64,000 bases of DNA from Malus domestica (taxonomy: Eukaryota; Streptophyta; Magnoliopsida; Rosales; Rosaceae). Of this stretch, positions 12,249 to 26,800 are shown piece after piece (within the stretch, counting starts at the first letter, position 1; each line of letters begins with the position of its first letter). The notes under the pieces were generated by a model. It did no database searches and was not told the origin of the DNA. It saw nothing but the letters and a program-made list of their open reading frames with translations. Location: positions 29,498,501 through 29,562,500 of the forward strand of contig NC_091664.1 of the NCBI RefSeq assembly GCF_042453785.1, in the 5' to 3' direction. A program made the position numbers and the translations under genes.

Positions 12249-13501
12249 ATGAGCCAAGAACAGTCGCGAAGGCCTGAAGATCAGAAGGAGCCGGTGAAAT
12301 ATGGGGACGTGTTTCCCGGCGTTCAGGGAGCTGAGCTGGCGGAGAAGGTGGTGACGCCCAAGGACGCTGCCATAATGCAGGCGGCGGAAAATGCTGTGCT
12401 GGGGCATACCCTCAAGGGTGGTGCTGCCTCAATCATGCAGTCCGCCGCCACGGAGAATGAGAAGGCGGGTGTTGTGGGTTCAAGTGACGTGAATGCGGAT
12501 GTTGTGGGAGACGGGGTTAGCGTTAAGGAGGCTGATCTTCCGGGACGCCGTATAATATCAGAGTCGATCGGTGGGCAGGTTCAATATATTTCTAGCATAT
12601 AAAATGTTTATTACATGCATACAATATTTGAGTTCTAGCTAAAAACTCATGTACTTGTTAGTTTTACATGTATTTTTTCAAAATTTTATTTGATTTTGAT
12701 GTGTTCTTCTTTTATTCTATTCCTTGTTGATTGATTCTAGGGTCCGAATTCAAATCAAAGGAAAGTAGATCATGAAAAGCAAAGGAATAAAATTCTAGAA
12801 AAATATTGTCAAAATCCTTATGTTTGTGAGTGTATTGATTTATTTTTCATTTTGTTTTGGTTGCACTTGGAGACATGAATATATAATACACGCATATGCG
12901 TTCATGTTTGTTCTCTGTGAATGGTAGGTTGTGGGGCAATACAGCCAGCGAGCTCCTTTGGCAGCACCAAACACTATTCAACCAGTCGGTGGCTCTGCCG
13001 GTCAAATCACCATTGGTGAGGCCCTCGAGGCCACGGCTATGACAGCCGGACAGAAGCCGGTGGAGTATAGCGATGCAGCCGCAATTCAGGCGGCAGAGGT
13101 TAGAGCAACCGGCCGTACCAACATAGTACCCGGTGGTGTGGCAGCAGCCGCTCAGTCGGCCGCAACCCTCAATGCTCGGGCTACAAAGGACGAGGAGAAG
13201 ACTAAACTGGCCAACATTCTTGCGGTATAAGGTTAACTACAGCAAATTCAATAATAATTTGATCACGTTGTTTCCAAAAGTACGTACGTGTGACACTTGA
13301 TATATTGTGTCTGTGTGATTGTAGGATGCAACTTCAAAGTTACCGGCAGACAAACCGGCAACACGTCGTGATGCTGAGGGAGTGACGGGAGCGGAAATGC
13401 GAAACGATCCATTCCTGACTACGCACCCGACTGGAGTGGCGGCTTCGGTGGCGGCAGCTGCTAGGCTGAACGAGAATAACAGCAACGAAGGGCTAAAATA
13501 G
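12249..13501 (+). CDS. LEA protein D-34 type, seed maturation protein
   Basis: This is a hydrophilic late-embryogenesis-abundant protein thought to protect cell contents during seed drying. Three exons, 12249-12578, 12928-13224 and 13325-13501, join in frame to 267 aa, the usual length for D-34 proteins. Three SMP domains are visible. The first (about 18-75) includes TPKDAAIMQAAENAVLG and ends ASIMQSAATENE. The second (about 135-195) has GEALEATAMTAGQKPVEYSD and AAAAQSAATLNARA. The third (about 215-265) ends GVAASVAAAARLNEN. The phase-0 introns fall between domains, as is common in this family. The ABRE and RY motifs upstream fit ABA and seed control. Confidence 0.93.
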
Positions 13502-14009
13502 TTCGCATATGTGAGTCTAGAAGTATCATCAGATACGTATATCAGTATATGCAGGCTGCCCGGGTTGTGTTGTCACTTACAGTAGCCGCCATAGCCGTGT
13601 TTTTCGAGTCTGAAAACGTTTGTTATCTTCCAAACAGATGTCCTCTTCCGTTGGGGGGTATGAATATGGTGAATAAAGGACCCAGAGTATGTGCCAATAT
13701 TAATGTACGAGAGTTTGTATTTGTAGCTTACTTTTGCACTCGAGTTCTCGAGTTTGATTCTTCCTGGACACCACTTGTTTAAAAATAAAATGGAAAGAAG
13801 AAGATATTTGAAAGTGGATCGACTGAGGTATATATGAAGAAGTGGAACTTGGTGACAAGTGAGAAGAACAAACAAGTCTTTGCCGATCACCCTTTCACTC
13901 ACTCTTCCACTTATTTGTGTTTAGGAACGCACAGAATTTTGTAGTAAAAATGGAAGGAATACTGAAAAAGCAGTTTAAGTTCTTTATATAAGCACAGAAC
14001 TCTTTTTCG

Positions 14010-14168
14010 CAGGACGTAGTTTAGTGCTTTTGAAATGTAAATTCAATTTTTTTTAAAAACGATTTTAGTCATTTTAAAAGCATTTTCAAGCAGGACGTAG
14101 TTTACGTGCTTTTGAAATGTAAATTCATTTTTTTAAAAACGTTTTTAATCATTTTAAAAGCACTTTTA
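14010..14168. repeat. tandem duplication, about 80 bp x 2
   Basis: Two adjacent copies each run from CAGGACGTAGTTTA through TGCTTTTGAAATGTAAATTC to a T-run, AAAAACG and CATTTTAAAAGCA. The copies differ by a few bases and indels. The GCTTTTGAAATG and TTTTAAAAGC pieces also resemble the hAT-like repeat in TSR2 intron 1. Confidence 0.7.
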
Positions 14169-14347
14169 AACGGGTTATAAAAATCGAATCCAGAGGGATC
14201 TGGTTCCTTCCCTCTCTCATTTTCTGTTTAAGCAAGCACACTTTTTACAAACCTGTTAAGTGGTCTTTCAGTTTTCTTCTTGATTAAAAGTTTGTGCGGG
14301 GTTTGCCAGTTTTATTTTTCATTAAAATTTTGTGCCAGTTTTATTTT

Positions 14348-14501
14348 AGGAAAACTAATAAAAATGACGAAAACTTTGAGTTTTAACCATAAGGACAAAA
14401 TAAAGGGTAAAGTAAATAGTACCAAGATTGACTTTTTAGTGTAAAAATATGATTTTTCGTTAAAATAAACAATACCGAGAGCTTTTCGTTAAAATTCTCT
14501 T
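14348..14501 (+). mobile_element. MITE, TAACGAAA-TIR family
   Basis: The copy starts AGGAAAACTAATAAAAATG and ends TCGTTAAAATTCTCT. The internal landmarks ACTTTGAGTTTTAACC and GACTTTTTAGTGTAAAAA are shared with the copies at 35396, 43531 and 47352. It is non-coding. Confidence 0.75.
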
Positions 14502-14811
14502 TTATTTTTTATTAAAAGTTTGTGCCGGATCGCCTCGTGCACATATGTGAAAAATGAAGTTCTGAATCGCATGAACCTATAAACTTTAAATCCATATTAA
14601 TTTGAAACCATACTTGCACAAAGAATTGGAAGTGAGATTCCTATAAACTTCTCACCTAAGGTACCTGTTTTGTTTACACAACAAAATCGACAGAATGTAC
14701 AAACTTTACACGAACCCAAAAGCTGGAGGATGAAACAATTCCTCACAAAACCACCTGTAAAAATAATTCAAACAAAAATTCAAACTTTTGATCGTGGAGG
14801 CGAGCTCAGGA

Positions 14812-17800
14812 CTATGGTGTCCTTGGAACAAATTCTTCCGGATTTTGCCCGTTTATGGAAGCTCTGTCGAGACCCAATTCTTTGGAGATCAGTCTGAATA
14901 AGACTTGCACGGACCCTCTTATTCTTGCTTCTCTGTTCAACAAAAGGATAAAGAACAACGAGTGACCGGTGAGCACACCGATCTACGGTACCATGGAATA
15001 CGAAGAATTCTATGTATTTATATGGTTACGCTTTGTATCTCAACGATGTATACCAATATAACTCTCACCTTGATACTACGAGCTCGGAAAATGAGGGAAA
15101 TAGCACAAGCAGATGCGGGCGTATGTCGTGATTCTTTTCATTTTCTAGGGCACTTTTCAAATGTGCCTTCAAGGGAAGAACGGATGCAGTATCTGAATGA
15201 ATTATCAGCCGCGCCAACTCTTCAAGAACGTAAATAATTTCTTCAAGTCTTGCAGCCGGCAATGGGCGTCCACCTGCAGATATGCAAAGACATGGTAATA
15301 CAAGATATTATCTTTCTAGTTTTTTTTAACAAGTGATAGTATAGGATGATACGGCTAAGGTGGGTATATAAGAGTCAAGACGCACCTAAGTCGTTCTCGT
15401 CAATTAGAAATCTGCTCAAGATGTATTCGCATCTGGTTATCAGTACCATGACTGCAATTTTGCTCACTTCGGATCTCGCTGAATTCCAATCATGGGATTT
15501 GTTGTCGTAACTGCGTGCATAATATACTGTGAGACTATATTCTATCAAATGTAAAGTGGACACAAAACGGGTTTAGACATTATTAACATTATGTTCCCAC
15601 CGTCTTGGATAAACTAGAACGGGAAGTAAAATAGTAATAGCTTCTGTAAATCAATACTCACACATTAGGACATTACCTGCTCAAGGAGAATAGCTTCTGT
15701 AAACATTTCAAGGAAAATCTGCTGCAGTGGGAAGGCATAAGTTCCACAAAATCCACAGGTAAGGAACAAGTACGTGATGCGCATCGGTCCAAGGTGGAAA
15801 CTAGACGATGCAAAATCTGTCAAAATAAGAGATTTTATATCTTAAAAACAAATAAAATAGAAGTTGACAAGAAAAGCTTCTAAGCTATCTCCGTTTCACA
15901 CGGCCCCAGATTAGTGGTCCAAGACCAAACATGTAAATGTTAGACTTCCTCCTTTTACAATTTACTCTCAGGATTATGGCTGGTGAGAAACTTACATCGG
16001 AAGGTGCATCGATAGGTGACTTTAGAATCCTGTCTCCGAGTACGTCTAAGACGATCATCTCAAGGGACTCATCAGCTTTTACATCCACAGTTGAGAAAGA
16101 ATCATCAGAGGGAAGAGCTCGTCCACAGTAACCCACAAGGAATACTTCATAAACATCGGCAACTTCCTTCCATATACGTGTTCTTGCAGGCTTACTAGCA
16201 CCTGAATCTAGTCCAGAATTTATAGCCGATTTGCTGGCATCATCAACCAGAATACGGTTGAAGCCTTCAACAGCTAATCTCCAAAGAGCACCATCTGGAT
16301 TGTCTCTTCTTGTAGTCATACACCTAACAAGAAAGACTATGCTGTTATTTCCTAGTTAAAAAGAGTATAAACCTTCTAAACTGAAAAGAAGAGAGTTTAA
16401 TCGTAAAACAAACAAAATTGGCAATTGCAGATACAATAAGGATGAAGGGTTACTGAACTTCTAAGCAATCTCGAAAGTTCAAGTAATTTTAACCTGAGCA
16501 GTTGTGTCACTTAAGAGTCTATGAAGCAGAACCGCTCTAAAATTCCCTATTGATCAATATATTAGATAACTAGGTATCATAATCTGAAGAAACCTTTTAT
16601 CTTCACCTACAACTAGAATACTTAAACAGTCCCTCAGAACTGTAAGTGCATACGTTTCTCAACTTTGCTCTTCTTATTGTGTTTCATATAACAACTTAAA
16701 CGCCAGTATCCAATGATTATTTATTTCAGTTCATCACAACATATTCTCAAAAAAGTTTAGTTGTGGTACAACAAAGAATTAGAACAAAGAACTGTCAGTA
16801 CCTCCCAAGACTTTGAATAATTTCAGAATACAAGATATACTTTTGAACTGCTGGGGCCTGTAGAAAAAGATCGACCAGCAGGGGAACAAGCTTTTCTGCA
16901 AACATATAATTGGGGATGCCTGCTGTTACAGATGTCTTTAATCCAGAACTTGGAGAACGTTCTACTCTGCTTGAAGATATGGAAGATGTCCCATTAGGAA
17001 TTTCACGTTTTATTCTCACGTGATCGTCTGCAAAAAGAAGTTTTTATTTTCTTCAGTTATTGTTGACAATCAAAGGTATGGGGGGAGACAAGCTGATTGT
17101 ATACCTGGAACTTGGTCACTAGTGCTGGCTTCCTCTGCGCCATCTTCCTCCTTTTGTACAGAAGAATGTAATCTTGGCAGATATTGCAAAAAATCCCGAA
17201 GAAGAATAAGCCACATGGAAGAAATGAGCTCTGTTGGACGTAACATCGGAAGGATCTCCAGCACAGAACGTAATACAAGTGGAACATGTCCCTAGAGAAA
17301 AGTGATAGATTCCATGTCACGAACTCATACACAAATTTCAAGTGTGATGAGTTGCACTTTATACATTATGAAAGAGTAGCAGTGACTTCAAATAAACAGC
17401 TCAAAACACTGGGGAGAAAACGAGAGTAAGATAAGAAGAGCAAGTTGAAATTTCACTTACAAACTCAGTGTCACAATTATCGTTGCCAATTATGGCTTGT
17501 TTAACAGCTGAATCTATGACTGCAAGCAACTGCTGATACAAATTATCGTCAAACATCCTCTGGGCTTGCACATAAAGTTCCCCTGTTAGAAGTTCAAACA
17601 AGTTGCACGTCAATAGATGATTCACTTAATCAGAAGGAACGAGTCAGACAATACAAATGCTAAACATTAAAGCCATTAAGTACACCAAATGACGAGGAAA
17701 AAAACAATAAGATAGTCATTTTAATTTAAATCATTACCGAGACTGTGCAAAATCTCCTGCTTCACCTTGATAGCTGCATTACCACTCAGGTTTGTTGACT

Positions 17801-20800
17801 TTTGGAGAACAACCTCGTAGGCATCAAGAACTGATTCAAGGTAAGGCCTTGGCAGGTTCCCCTGATTGACACCAATATATTATTTGATGATATCTTTTAT
17901 TGTAGAAGGGAAGGACTGCAATATTAATTTGTAATTTTGTAATTCATTTTACAAGTTTAAATGACCTTGTCCGTCTAGTTATGTTCTGTAGTTTTAATCT
18001 TTCAGAAAAATAACAGCCAGCATAGGAAAGATAAAATGCGAGGACAAAATTCTAATTCACAAATGTATGAGCATTCTAGCTTTTTCAACTTTAATCACCT
18101 TAGAAGAATGAGAAAGAACGGGTGTCAGTAAACAATTTATTGCAGCAATAGCAACCTCTTTGCTACCATTTAAAATGCTGTTCTTGACAAATAAAAGCAA
18201 AGACTCCCATCCTGCCATAGGTAAAACATCAAGTGTGAATTTGTGAGACTGACACTCAATATTGGAAATAACAATGCCAGATACATCATAAATCCATTGT
18301 AACCTACCTGACCAAAAGTTGTTTAAGCTTCTAAGAAAAGGAAAGAATGAACGTAATATACGTGCTATGCCTCCAAGCACTAGTACAAGTGTTTCATCCC
18401 ACTGTTTCTGAGCTGTGTTGCGACTGCAATTTCATTCAATACAAGAGTTGTATGATCGAATAACAGAACAGTTTAGGAGAAGAAGCACAACAGATTCTAT
18501 CTATTCCTTATTGATAATTTATAGTTATCTTCTCTATCGCCAACTTTTTTTTTTTTTTTTTACAAAGTAAAGAAAAAGGAGCAGCAGAAAGGAGAACAAT
18601 ATTTAGTCACTAACTTACATACCTATGATGTATGAGCATATGAACGGCCTTTCCTCCTCGAGTTCCGAGTTCTTTCCCATGCCATTCATCTTTTGATGAA
18701 GTCTCAGCCTAAAAACAAACAATTCAAATCATGACTTCGCAATAGTACACAAAATCTCTTGATATGTCTTTGAAAACCACTTCAACAAACCATGTGAGAA
18801 GCACGATCTAGTGTAGGAAAAATGTAATTCCAAAGGCAATCCTCCCACATGCTTTTCGAAAGTTTTTGCCCATGACTTCCAAGTGTCTGAAAAAGTGTCC
18901 TGATCGCTGAATTTCTAACCTGGATACAAGTTCACATTCTTTGAGATTTGTATAAGCAGTGTACACATTAGTTATAATACCAGATCCAAATTGAGAAAAT
19001 ATTGGCATAGATTGAAGAGAACATTGATTAAACAACACATGCTTTCCTACCTCTGGCCTTTCATCAGCTCCAAGCTTCTGAAGTAACGAGAAAGCAGAGA
19101 AAAGCAACCTGTCACGATCAACTACATTTAACAAGGGAGCTTGGTCATTTACATTGTCTGATACATCGGATGCTTGTTCTTTTGGCTTTTCACCATCCAA
19201 TTGCACATCAGAAATCCCTGTAATGTTTGAAAACACTGTAAATAAATTTTATGCACGAGTATACAACCAAAGAAAATTTATGACTAACTGGTCAAAAATG
19301 GTAAAGTAACCTGTTTCCTTTTCCTCTCCAATCCCATGCATCAGACCTTTGGCTATAAAGTCGGTTGTTGTCCATAAAAGGCCTATCGCTGTCAAGCTTA
19401 TATTCAGTTCTGTCTTTTGAGCACTGTATGCTCCAGTCACATCTACACATCTGCAACATGGATGTATTGCTCAGATAATCCAATAGGTTTCTAAATTGGT
19501 TAATTATGATTATTTGTAAAACCTGTGCATAAGTGTGTGTGCAGGTGTGAGTAATAAATGCTGAAGTCTGGATCCTTACACAGGAAGGCAGTCGGCAGGT
19601 ATAGCTGAAAGTCCATCATTCATAATCACACGTAGGCTCTACAAGAAAACACAAAAGCGAAATTGGATCTAAATAACTCACAAGACCATCAACCTATAAA
19701 GACATGTTATTTCAAAAGGGGTATTGTGCTGACAAAAGCGTAAGCTGCTTTCAAAAACAGTAGGAACTTGATAGAGTCCTATCTTCAACATCAGTTAATG
19801 GGTAATTTTATGTAAGCATATAGATTTTGGTGTACGCGTGTGGCCAAAAGAAAGTCACAATATACTATGCATTTCGTTTCCCCAAACTTCACATCTTTTT
19901 GCTAACCTGAAAGGCCAGAGTAACAAGTTCCTTCTCTGAAGAATCCGCTACAGACCTTTACAAAATAAATAAACAGAGGATCAGCCCCTACAGATCAAAC
20001 CGCAAACAGAACAGGTGACCAGAAACAAATAGTTAAATTTGAGGCAAACCTCAACAGTTCAAGAATATCCGGCCAACTGTAGTGCAATTTCTCCCCATGC
20101 CTCTGAAAAAAAAAAATTAGTGAAGTCAGTGAGAAGACATTATGAACAAAGGCTGATAACAAGGACATATACGAACGAAAACTTGAAATGGTTTATTGTT
20201 ATTACATTTTACCTCTAAAACATGCAGAAGAATTTTCAAAGATCCAGCACGTAATTCAACACTTTGAGTAGATAAATAAAGAACCCTTAGTGGCGATATG
20301 ACAGCACATTCAAGTGATCCCAACTGTGTAAGTCCAGTTTCCATCTATGGAGGTATGCCAATAAATAAGCAGTGTCAATTCTTAATTTCACTAGAATAGA
20401 GTTTCCAACCATAAGGAAGTAAAAGTTCTCAGATAAGTTCTCACATTCTGAGATGCTCTAGATCTGGTTGTTGTGCTGTCCTGGAACTGGTCTGAACCTA
20501 AAACAGCACATATCGATTCATCTAATGCATCAAGGGCCATATTACGTAAATGCTGGTTAGACTTATCTGCAAGCTGTAAGATTCACATGTTGTCAAGAAG
20601 AATGTAAATTGTGCAAGACTGTACATTGTAAGAAAACATTTAGCATGATCACCTCAAGAAAGTGGCTAACGACTTGATCCCACAATGGCTCCACTCCTGC
20701 AATAACGTAAAGAAATACAAAATTAATCCAATTACAGAATCTGAATTCAAACCAATAACACATTTCATATACAAACACTGAAAGGAAAATTCATTTTATT

Positions 20801-23800
20801 ATAACTATTATCTGCAAATTCACTGGCATTACATACTGTGTAGATTATTGACAAGGATGGATATTATTCTCTCCACTGAAAAGTTTATGTTGTCAACTTT
20901 TTGACTTGATGTGGGTACGGTACCACTTGTAATCCCAGCCATGCATTGCTGTGACAGTTGGCATAGGGCAGAAAGAAGGGACTTTACTGCAGATATGTGC
21001 ATTAGTGCTGAGCTCTCGAACAGCTTTGCAAAATGGAGAAAAGCATAAAGTCAGAGCATGCATAAACACATACATGTAAATATGTTTATATAATACATAT
21101 GCACAACAATATAACAATTAAGCTTAACGGTCCATACAGTTCTCTATAAAATAAAAATAAAAAAGGGACTTGCAGTAATTAATCAAAAATCAAATTTTCA
21201 ATTTCAAAAATAAAAAATATAAGAAATATAAGACATCGAGAATCTTTTGTAAGTGTTTTGAAATTGCTCAAGGTCAGGTTACAGAACACTACATTGTACT
21301 TTTACATTCTAGAACACAGGTCCCATAATTTCACTAAATGAGAAAAAAAGATAGAAAAACTTGAAATTGGTCTACAAATGAATCCTCAGATGGTTTTCAG
21401 AATACGTACACCATTCATTAGGCTATCAAATATTTCTCAGTTTACCTGAGAATTCAAAGAAGAAAGAATGTTTAAGTCGCTGGATTGACCAGATGATTCC
21501 CTTGTAAGCTTAGGCACACCCGTGGACACCTCCTGACAAATCAAAACTAACATATTTAACAGCTTACATCAGGGAGTTAACATAACAGCATATCAGATCA
21601 GTGATTAACACATTATTAAACCAAAACAAAGAATTGTAAGTAGAATTGTATAGCTGCTTGGCTGTTGCGTATTGGTGCACTTCTGTTCCTTTGGCTGTGC
21701 GGATCTCTTTGCTTTTTGGAATACAGATCTATAGGTTTAAAACCATGAAAGTCCCAAATGCTTCTTTATATCAAACATGCATCTATTTCATATTTAATTG
21801 TCAAACACATAAAGACTAATTAATTTCAAAAAGAGATGCATGGGCTCAAAACCAACAAACCAACCATTGTTCCAGGGTAGACAATTATTTTGAAAACAAA
21901 TTGAACAGCTTTGAGTGTGAATAAACATTTGTGGAAATTACCTGCGTGGTGGCATGTGGTGAATGGATTGCTCGGTCCAGAGCTGCTAGTGTTTCTAATA
22001 CCTACATTAATTGCAGAAACAATAAGAGAATGATTTCTAGGTTTTCAAGGACGAATATGAAAGTACACCCGACGTACCAAGACCCAGGATGGACCCAATA
22101 CATTATGTAGTCGATGAGCAATGTTGAAGAGAGTTCTTAAAGCCTGAATGAAAAGAGAGCAAACTAAATTCAAAATGTATATCAAACATTTTTTAATACA
22201 GATGCTACGAAATTGAAAATAAATTTTATTTGATAATCTGCAGAACCTATAATACCTGGACATTCTTGGGAGTAAGAACAACGCTTTCCCTTTGATCAAC
22301 TAATAGTTCAAAGCGTTTTGACCCAGGTGATTGTACAGCACTGCTGCAATCAAAATGTAAACCCCGAAGTTCAACACTGTCAGGTTCCTAACCAAGACTG
22401 GATATAACTTGACACAGGAAACCTAAACTAGAAAATCAAGGCATAAATAGAAACAAATAAGGCAAAAATGATAATAAGACTTTTTAACCATGATATTGCA
22501 AAAAAGAAAAGGAAAAGAAATAAATATGGTATAATGGGAGAAAGTTTTAGCAGTCCTTTTACACCAAGATGAAATAAATTATAGCATTTGCAAACAAATT
22601 TTGATTTGATAGAGATTCGATAACAATAGGATAAATACAAATCAATACCTCCTTCTTTCTGATTCAATGGGAAAATTGATCGTAAATTTGCAAAGGGATG
22701 CAAGAAAAGAATTCAAAGGTTCTACGGCACGAAGAACCCCGCATGCCTGTATTGTCAATGTCATGAAACAAACCATCGCTTTATCATATTTTAGAAAAAA
22801 TGGAGTTATCCTGAAAGATAAACTTGATATTGTATGCATGTTAAAAGCAGCAAAACAAAAATCCATCACTTGAAAAAACATTGAAGGGAGTGAAAGATGC
22901 TGAAAATAGCCCAAGATAAAATGCTGAGTTAGTAAGTTAAAGTTTCAGTTACCTGGGTAAAGGCTTGATATCCCTTCAGTATTTCCAACACAATAGCCTC
23001 TCCTTGTGACCTTCATAGTCAGCTTAAAGTTAGTTATAACTAATAAGAAATTAAGTATTATTTGAATCTATACATGTTTTAGTAGAGAAGTCCAACCTTG
23101 ACAAAATAAAGGACAATGCATCTAGTATAGTCAACCATAATGAATCAACCATTGAGAGGCAGAGAATAGAAGTATTTCCAGAACACTTCGCAGGTGGGTC
23201 ATAATCATGTCTGGGGGATTCAATCTGGTAGACAGGACAGTGTCATGTAATATGTTACTCTAAGAACATTAGAATGAAAGAAATAAGGTAAATAAATACC
23301 TCCCCAGAATCTACTGCTTCATCCGTCAGTGTAGCCACAGTAAAGACAATACCCAGAAGGCCTTCAACTGCCAATGTTATCGAATGAGCTTCACTGGCAA
23401 CCAAGACCGCAGCATTGGATGCATCGTTATCAAGGCTCCACTCAATTCCTGCATGAACTGAATCTCGTCACCTACTGTGTGGATCAAGGAACAGAACAAC
23501 AAATGATAATTGATGAACCCCACGTCGAAAGGTGCAATGCCATTCTAGGTTTTTGTCTTGATATTTATCTCAGGTATGAGAGAACTTTAGTCTTTGACAA
23601 CCCTAACTATGAGAAAAATATCCGCTCATATTAATTTCTAGAAAGTGGTAAAATACACTTGTAATATCATTTGATAGAAAACAGAAAAGATTGTCTAAAT
23701 ATGAAAGAGAAATGCACAGTCAAAGATTACGAGCTGTACACTGAAATCAACCTTCAACCAGAAAAGACTGAAAATAAAAGCCAACACAAAAGTTCTTTTG

Positions 23801-26800
23801 TTTACATTTATACTCATCAAGGATTGTCTAGAGACCTTAGATACAATGGGAAAGACATGATTTTCATGGAACACGATGGTTTTTGTTTCACTCGTATAAC
23901 CAAAGAAAACCATAGCTATCCTTGCATTTTCTGGTTAATTTCAATTCAAATGTTAAAAATAGAACCTAGTAAGTGATTACCTTTAGCTTTGCTGTTAAAC
24001 ATCCCTGCAACAGCTGCCAGGCTCTCATCACTAGTCTCTTGAAACTGAAGCAGTTAGATTTCTCTTAGCCAAGGGAACAAATGTACCAAGATGGTCAAAA
24101 TATATAATCTACATTATAGTAGGGACGACAAGCACAAAAACCGTCTACATTATGAAATTACGTCTCCAAACAGAAAAACGTGCCTTATTCTAGTAAAAAC
24201 AATAAAGATTGTTCACATCTAATTGAGGATAGATGCAAGCTGACAAGATAGAGCACTGAAAGCTCCAGAGTAACCTCACTACAAACAAATTACTAACAAG
24301 ATCTGATATGCATCCCTCGGGAGTTGCAAGTTTCAGGAATAGACCATTCCCATAACTGTAGGAATGAAAATATAAACTTTGCATGTAGATGTCTGGGGTC
24401 TCTATCAACACATGATCCATGATCAACATATGGCATGCCGTCAAAAATATTATACAAATGAAATGTCTTCCTTGATACACTAACACATAGGACTACAGTA
24501 TGGAGTCCAATCAATCCATCTCATGACATACCAACAGATTCATATGCCACCCATAATGGCTAACAACATAATATGACGAGGGAGAGTATAATATCTTGCC
24601 TGTACACTTGAAACAACTCTAGCAAGAGCTTTGACCATGCCCTCCACAACATTGGTGTTCTTCGGATGCCTACGACGATGAGGAAAGGAAGTTATTGCAA
24701 GGGTTTTGAAAAACCTCAATTCTTTTAGAACATTCCGTAAGAAACAATTTTATTCCAAAAAAGAAACAAAAAGACCATTATGATATATATATATATATTC
24801 CCCCAGAATATCAATACGTTTCAGTTTACGAAAAGTAATAGGGCAGTTCTTGCCTCATGACCAACTAGTAGGAAATTCCAATTGACCACTAACATGGCAT
24901 GAAATTAATTGGCATAAATTGATGAAAGTACCACATTCCCAATATTAAACAAATATTGGTGACAACAATTTAATGTGGTGTCCCCTACTTTCGCAGCTTC
25001 ATGCCAAAAAACACATGTACTGTCAACAATTAGAAGGTCCACTTGACTTGCCATTGCTACATTAGACACGTTCTCATTCTAAACAAAGATCTCATCTAGT
25101 CTTTTATCATACTAAAAATCAGAAAATACAGAATGTGAATGCAAGCTTACATATCAAAATTTCGGAAAAGAATCCGCAATGTCCTTGCGTCCACACAAAA
25201 GCCCTGTCAGATTCCACCACACATGATCATGACAAACTACTTGCATAGTACTAAGGGATCACTCAGTATCCCAAAACATACGTAAGACACAATATACATA
25301 GATATTCTGCAATGTCAAAATTACCCTCAGGATCTCAAGAACAAGAATACGATGCCACAATGGCAGATCAAGAAATGTGGCCTTCACCAACATACTAAGG
25401 AAAACCTGCAATTCAACAAATAAGTAAAATAAACAAAAGAAATTGCATGAGGGAAACAATAACATATTGAGTCATTAGTTGTAGAAGATTGAGAGGTACC
25501 GCAGGAAATTTTTACTGAGAAGGAAATAATAGAAAAACTATGCTCCAGATAAATGACAGTCTTGAATCACTTAATTTTTTTTCTCCTAAACAAATGGCAC
25601 TTTGAAACCTTCTAATGATCTATAGTGAGGACAGAATTAGGAAAGATTTACCTGTGGAAACTAAACATAAAAAAACATGGAAGATTGTTTCAACTGACAA
25701 GTGTAAATAATAGATACATATTTGGTTCCCAAATTTTTCCAATTGAATTAAAGACTGAATTTAATATAACTTTTTACCAGAACTTCAATAATAAGGGGTA
25801 TTTATTCAGTTTAACTATTAATGTGTTGACCTTCTTAAAGTTTCACCGCCGTGTCATTTCCTGGTTAAAACAATCATATGCAGAACACACCTCACATTCT
25901 GTGATAAGGGATGAACTGTATAGCCTGATAATATGGGCAACTGATCGCAAGACCAAACGACGAAAAGAAGGCTCTCCTGCTTCCCCTTCAATCTGAATCA
26001 ACATTAAACATATTTAAGGGGGAAAAAGGTAAGCAACTGATACATTGCACTGCATGTTACATAAATAAAACTACCTCAGCATTGGTACGAAGTGAAGTCA
26101 TTAGAAGTGAACATATCTGGTGGCGCAGAACCTGTTGGGTTACCAAGCAATATTTTCAACTATGAAATTTTACTAGCAAATGCATCCAATAATTAAAATT
26201 TTGTTTTTTGAAAAAGGAATGTACTTGTACAACAAACTCTAAAAATCACCTGCTCATAAGGAAGCAGGGTTCTGAAAACAGCCACATAATTGGACAAAAC
26301 AAACCTGGGGAATACAATTAAATTCAGACAAAGATATAATGAAATCATAATATTCTTTGAGAATCAGAAACTTGCATCTGCTAGCATATTTTGTTGCACT
26401 TGTATAGCAATGTAAGCAATCTAATACCGAAATTTCACAGGATCATACTAGGGATAGCTCTTCTATTAGATCTTTAGTGGAGCCAATAAGAGTAATGAAG
26501 TACCAAAAAGTTTATGGGAAACTCCTTGATTAGAAAATCTCATTGGTGAGTCAGATGTGTTCAAGTAACTTTTCGAACACAGCTGACCAATTACGCCAAC
26601 AAGAAATACACATCTTCATAGTTATATGTTTCACTAATATTGAATAAGTATGATTTCAAATCACATGAGAACAGGAAAGAACACCCACTGGATAAATAAT
26701 AATTTGGAGTCTGGACAGATTTATCCACTACTATAATGAAAGATGCAAGCAACAATATTTCTTACTCCAGTATATCAAGTGCAAAGGACCGCTGAAGAGA

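Larger units (their letters stand above)
13502..14811. other. spacer between LEA and MON2 3' ends
   Basis: The two genes converge here. The left part holds the LEA 3' UTR. A two-unit tandem repeat lies near 14010-14168 and a MITE at 14348-14501. No exon is supported. Confidence 0.55.

Noticed and set aside
20870-20880. An intron splitting MON2 exon 23 at TTTTCAG
   Set aside because: The frame reads straight through (QKVDNINFSVERIIS) and matches MON2, so the AG is coding sequence.
23374-23976. Plus-strand open frames of 86 and 101 codons inside MON2
   Set aside because: They lie antisense to MON2 exon 15 and its introns, have no family resemblance and no splice or start context.
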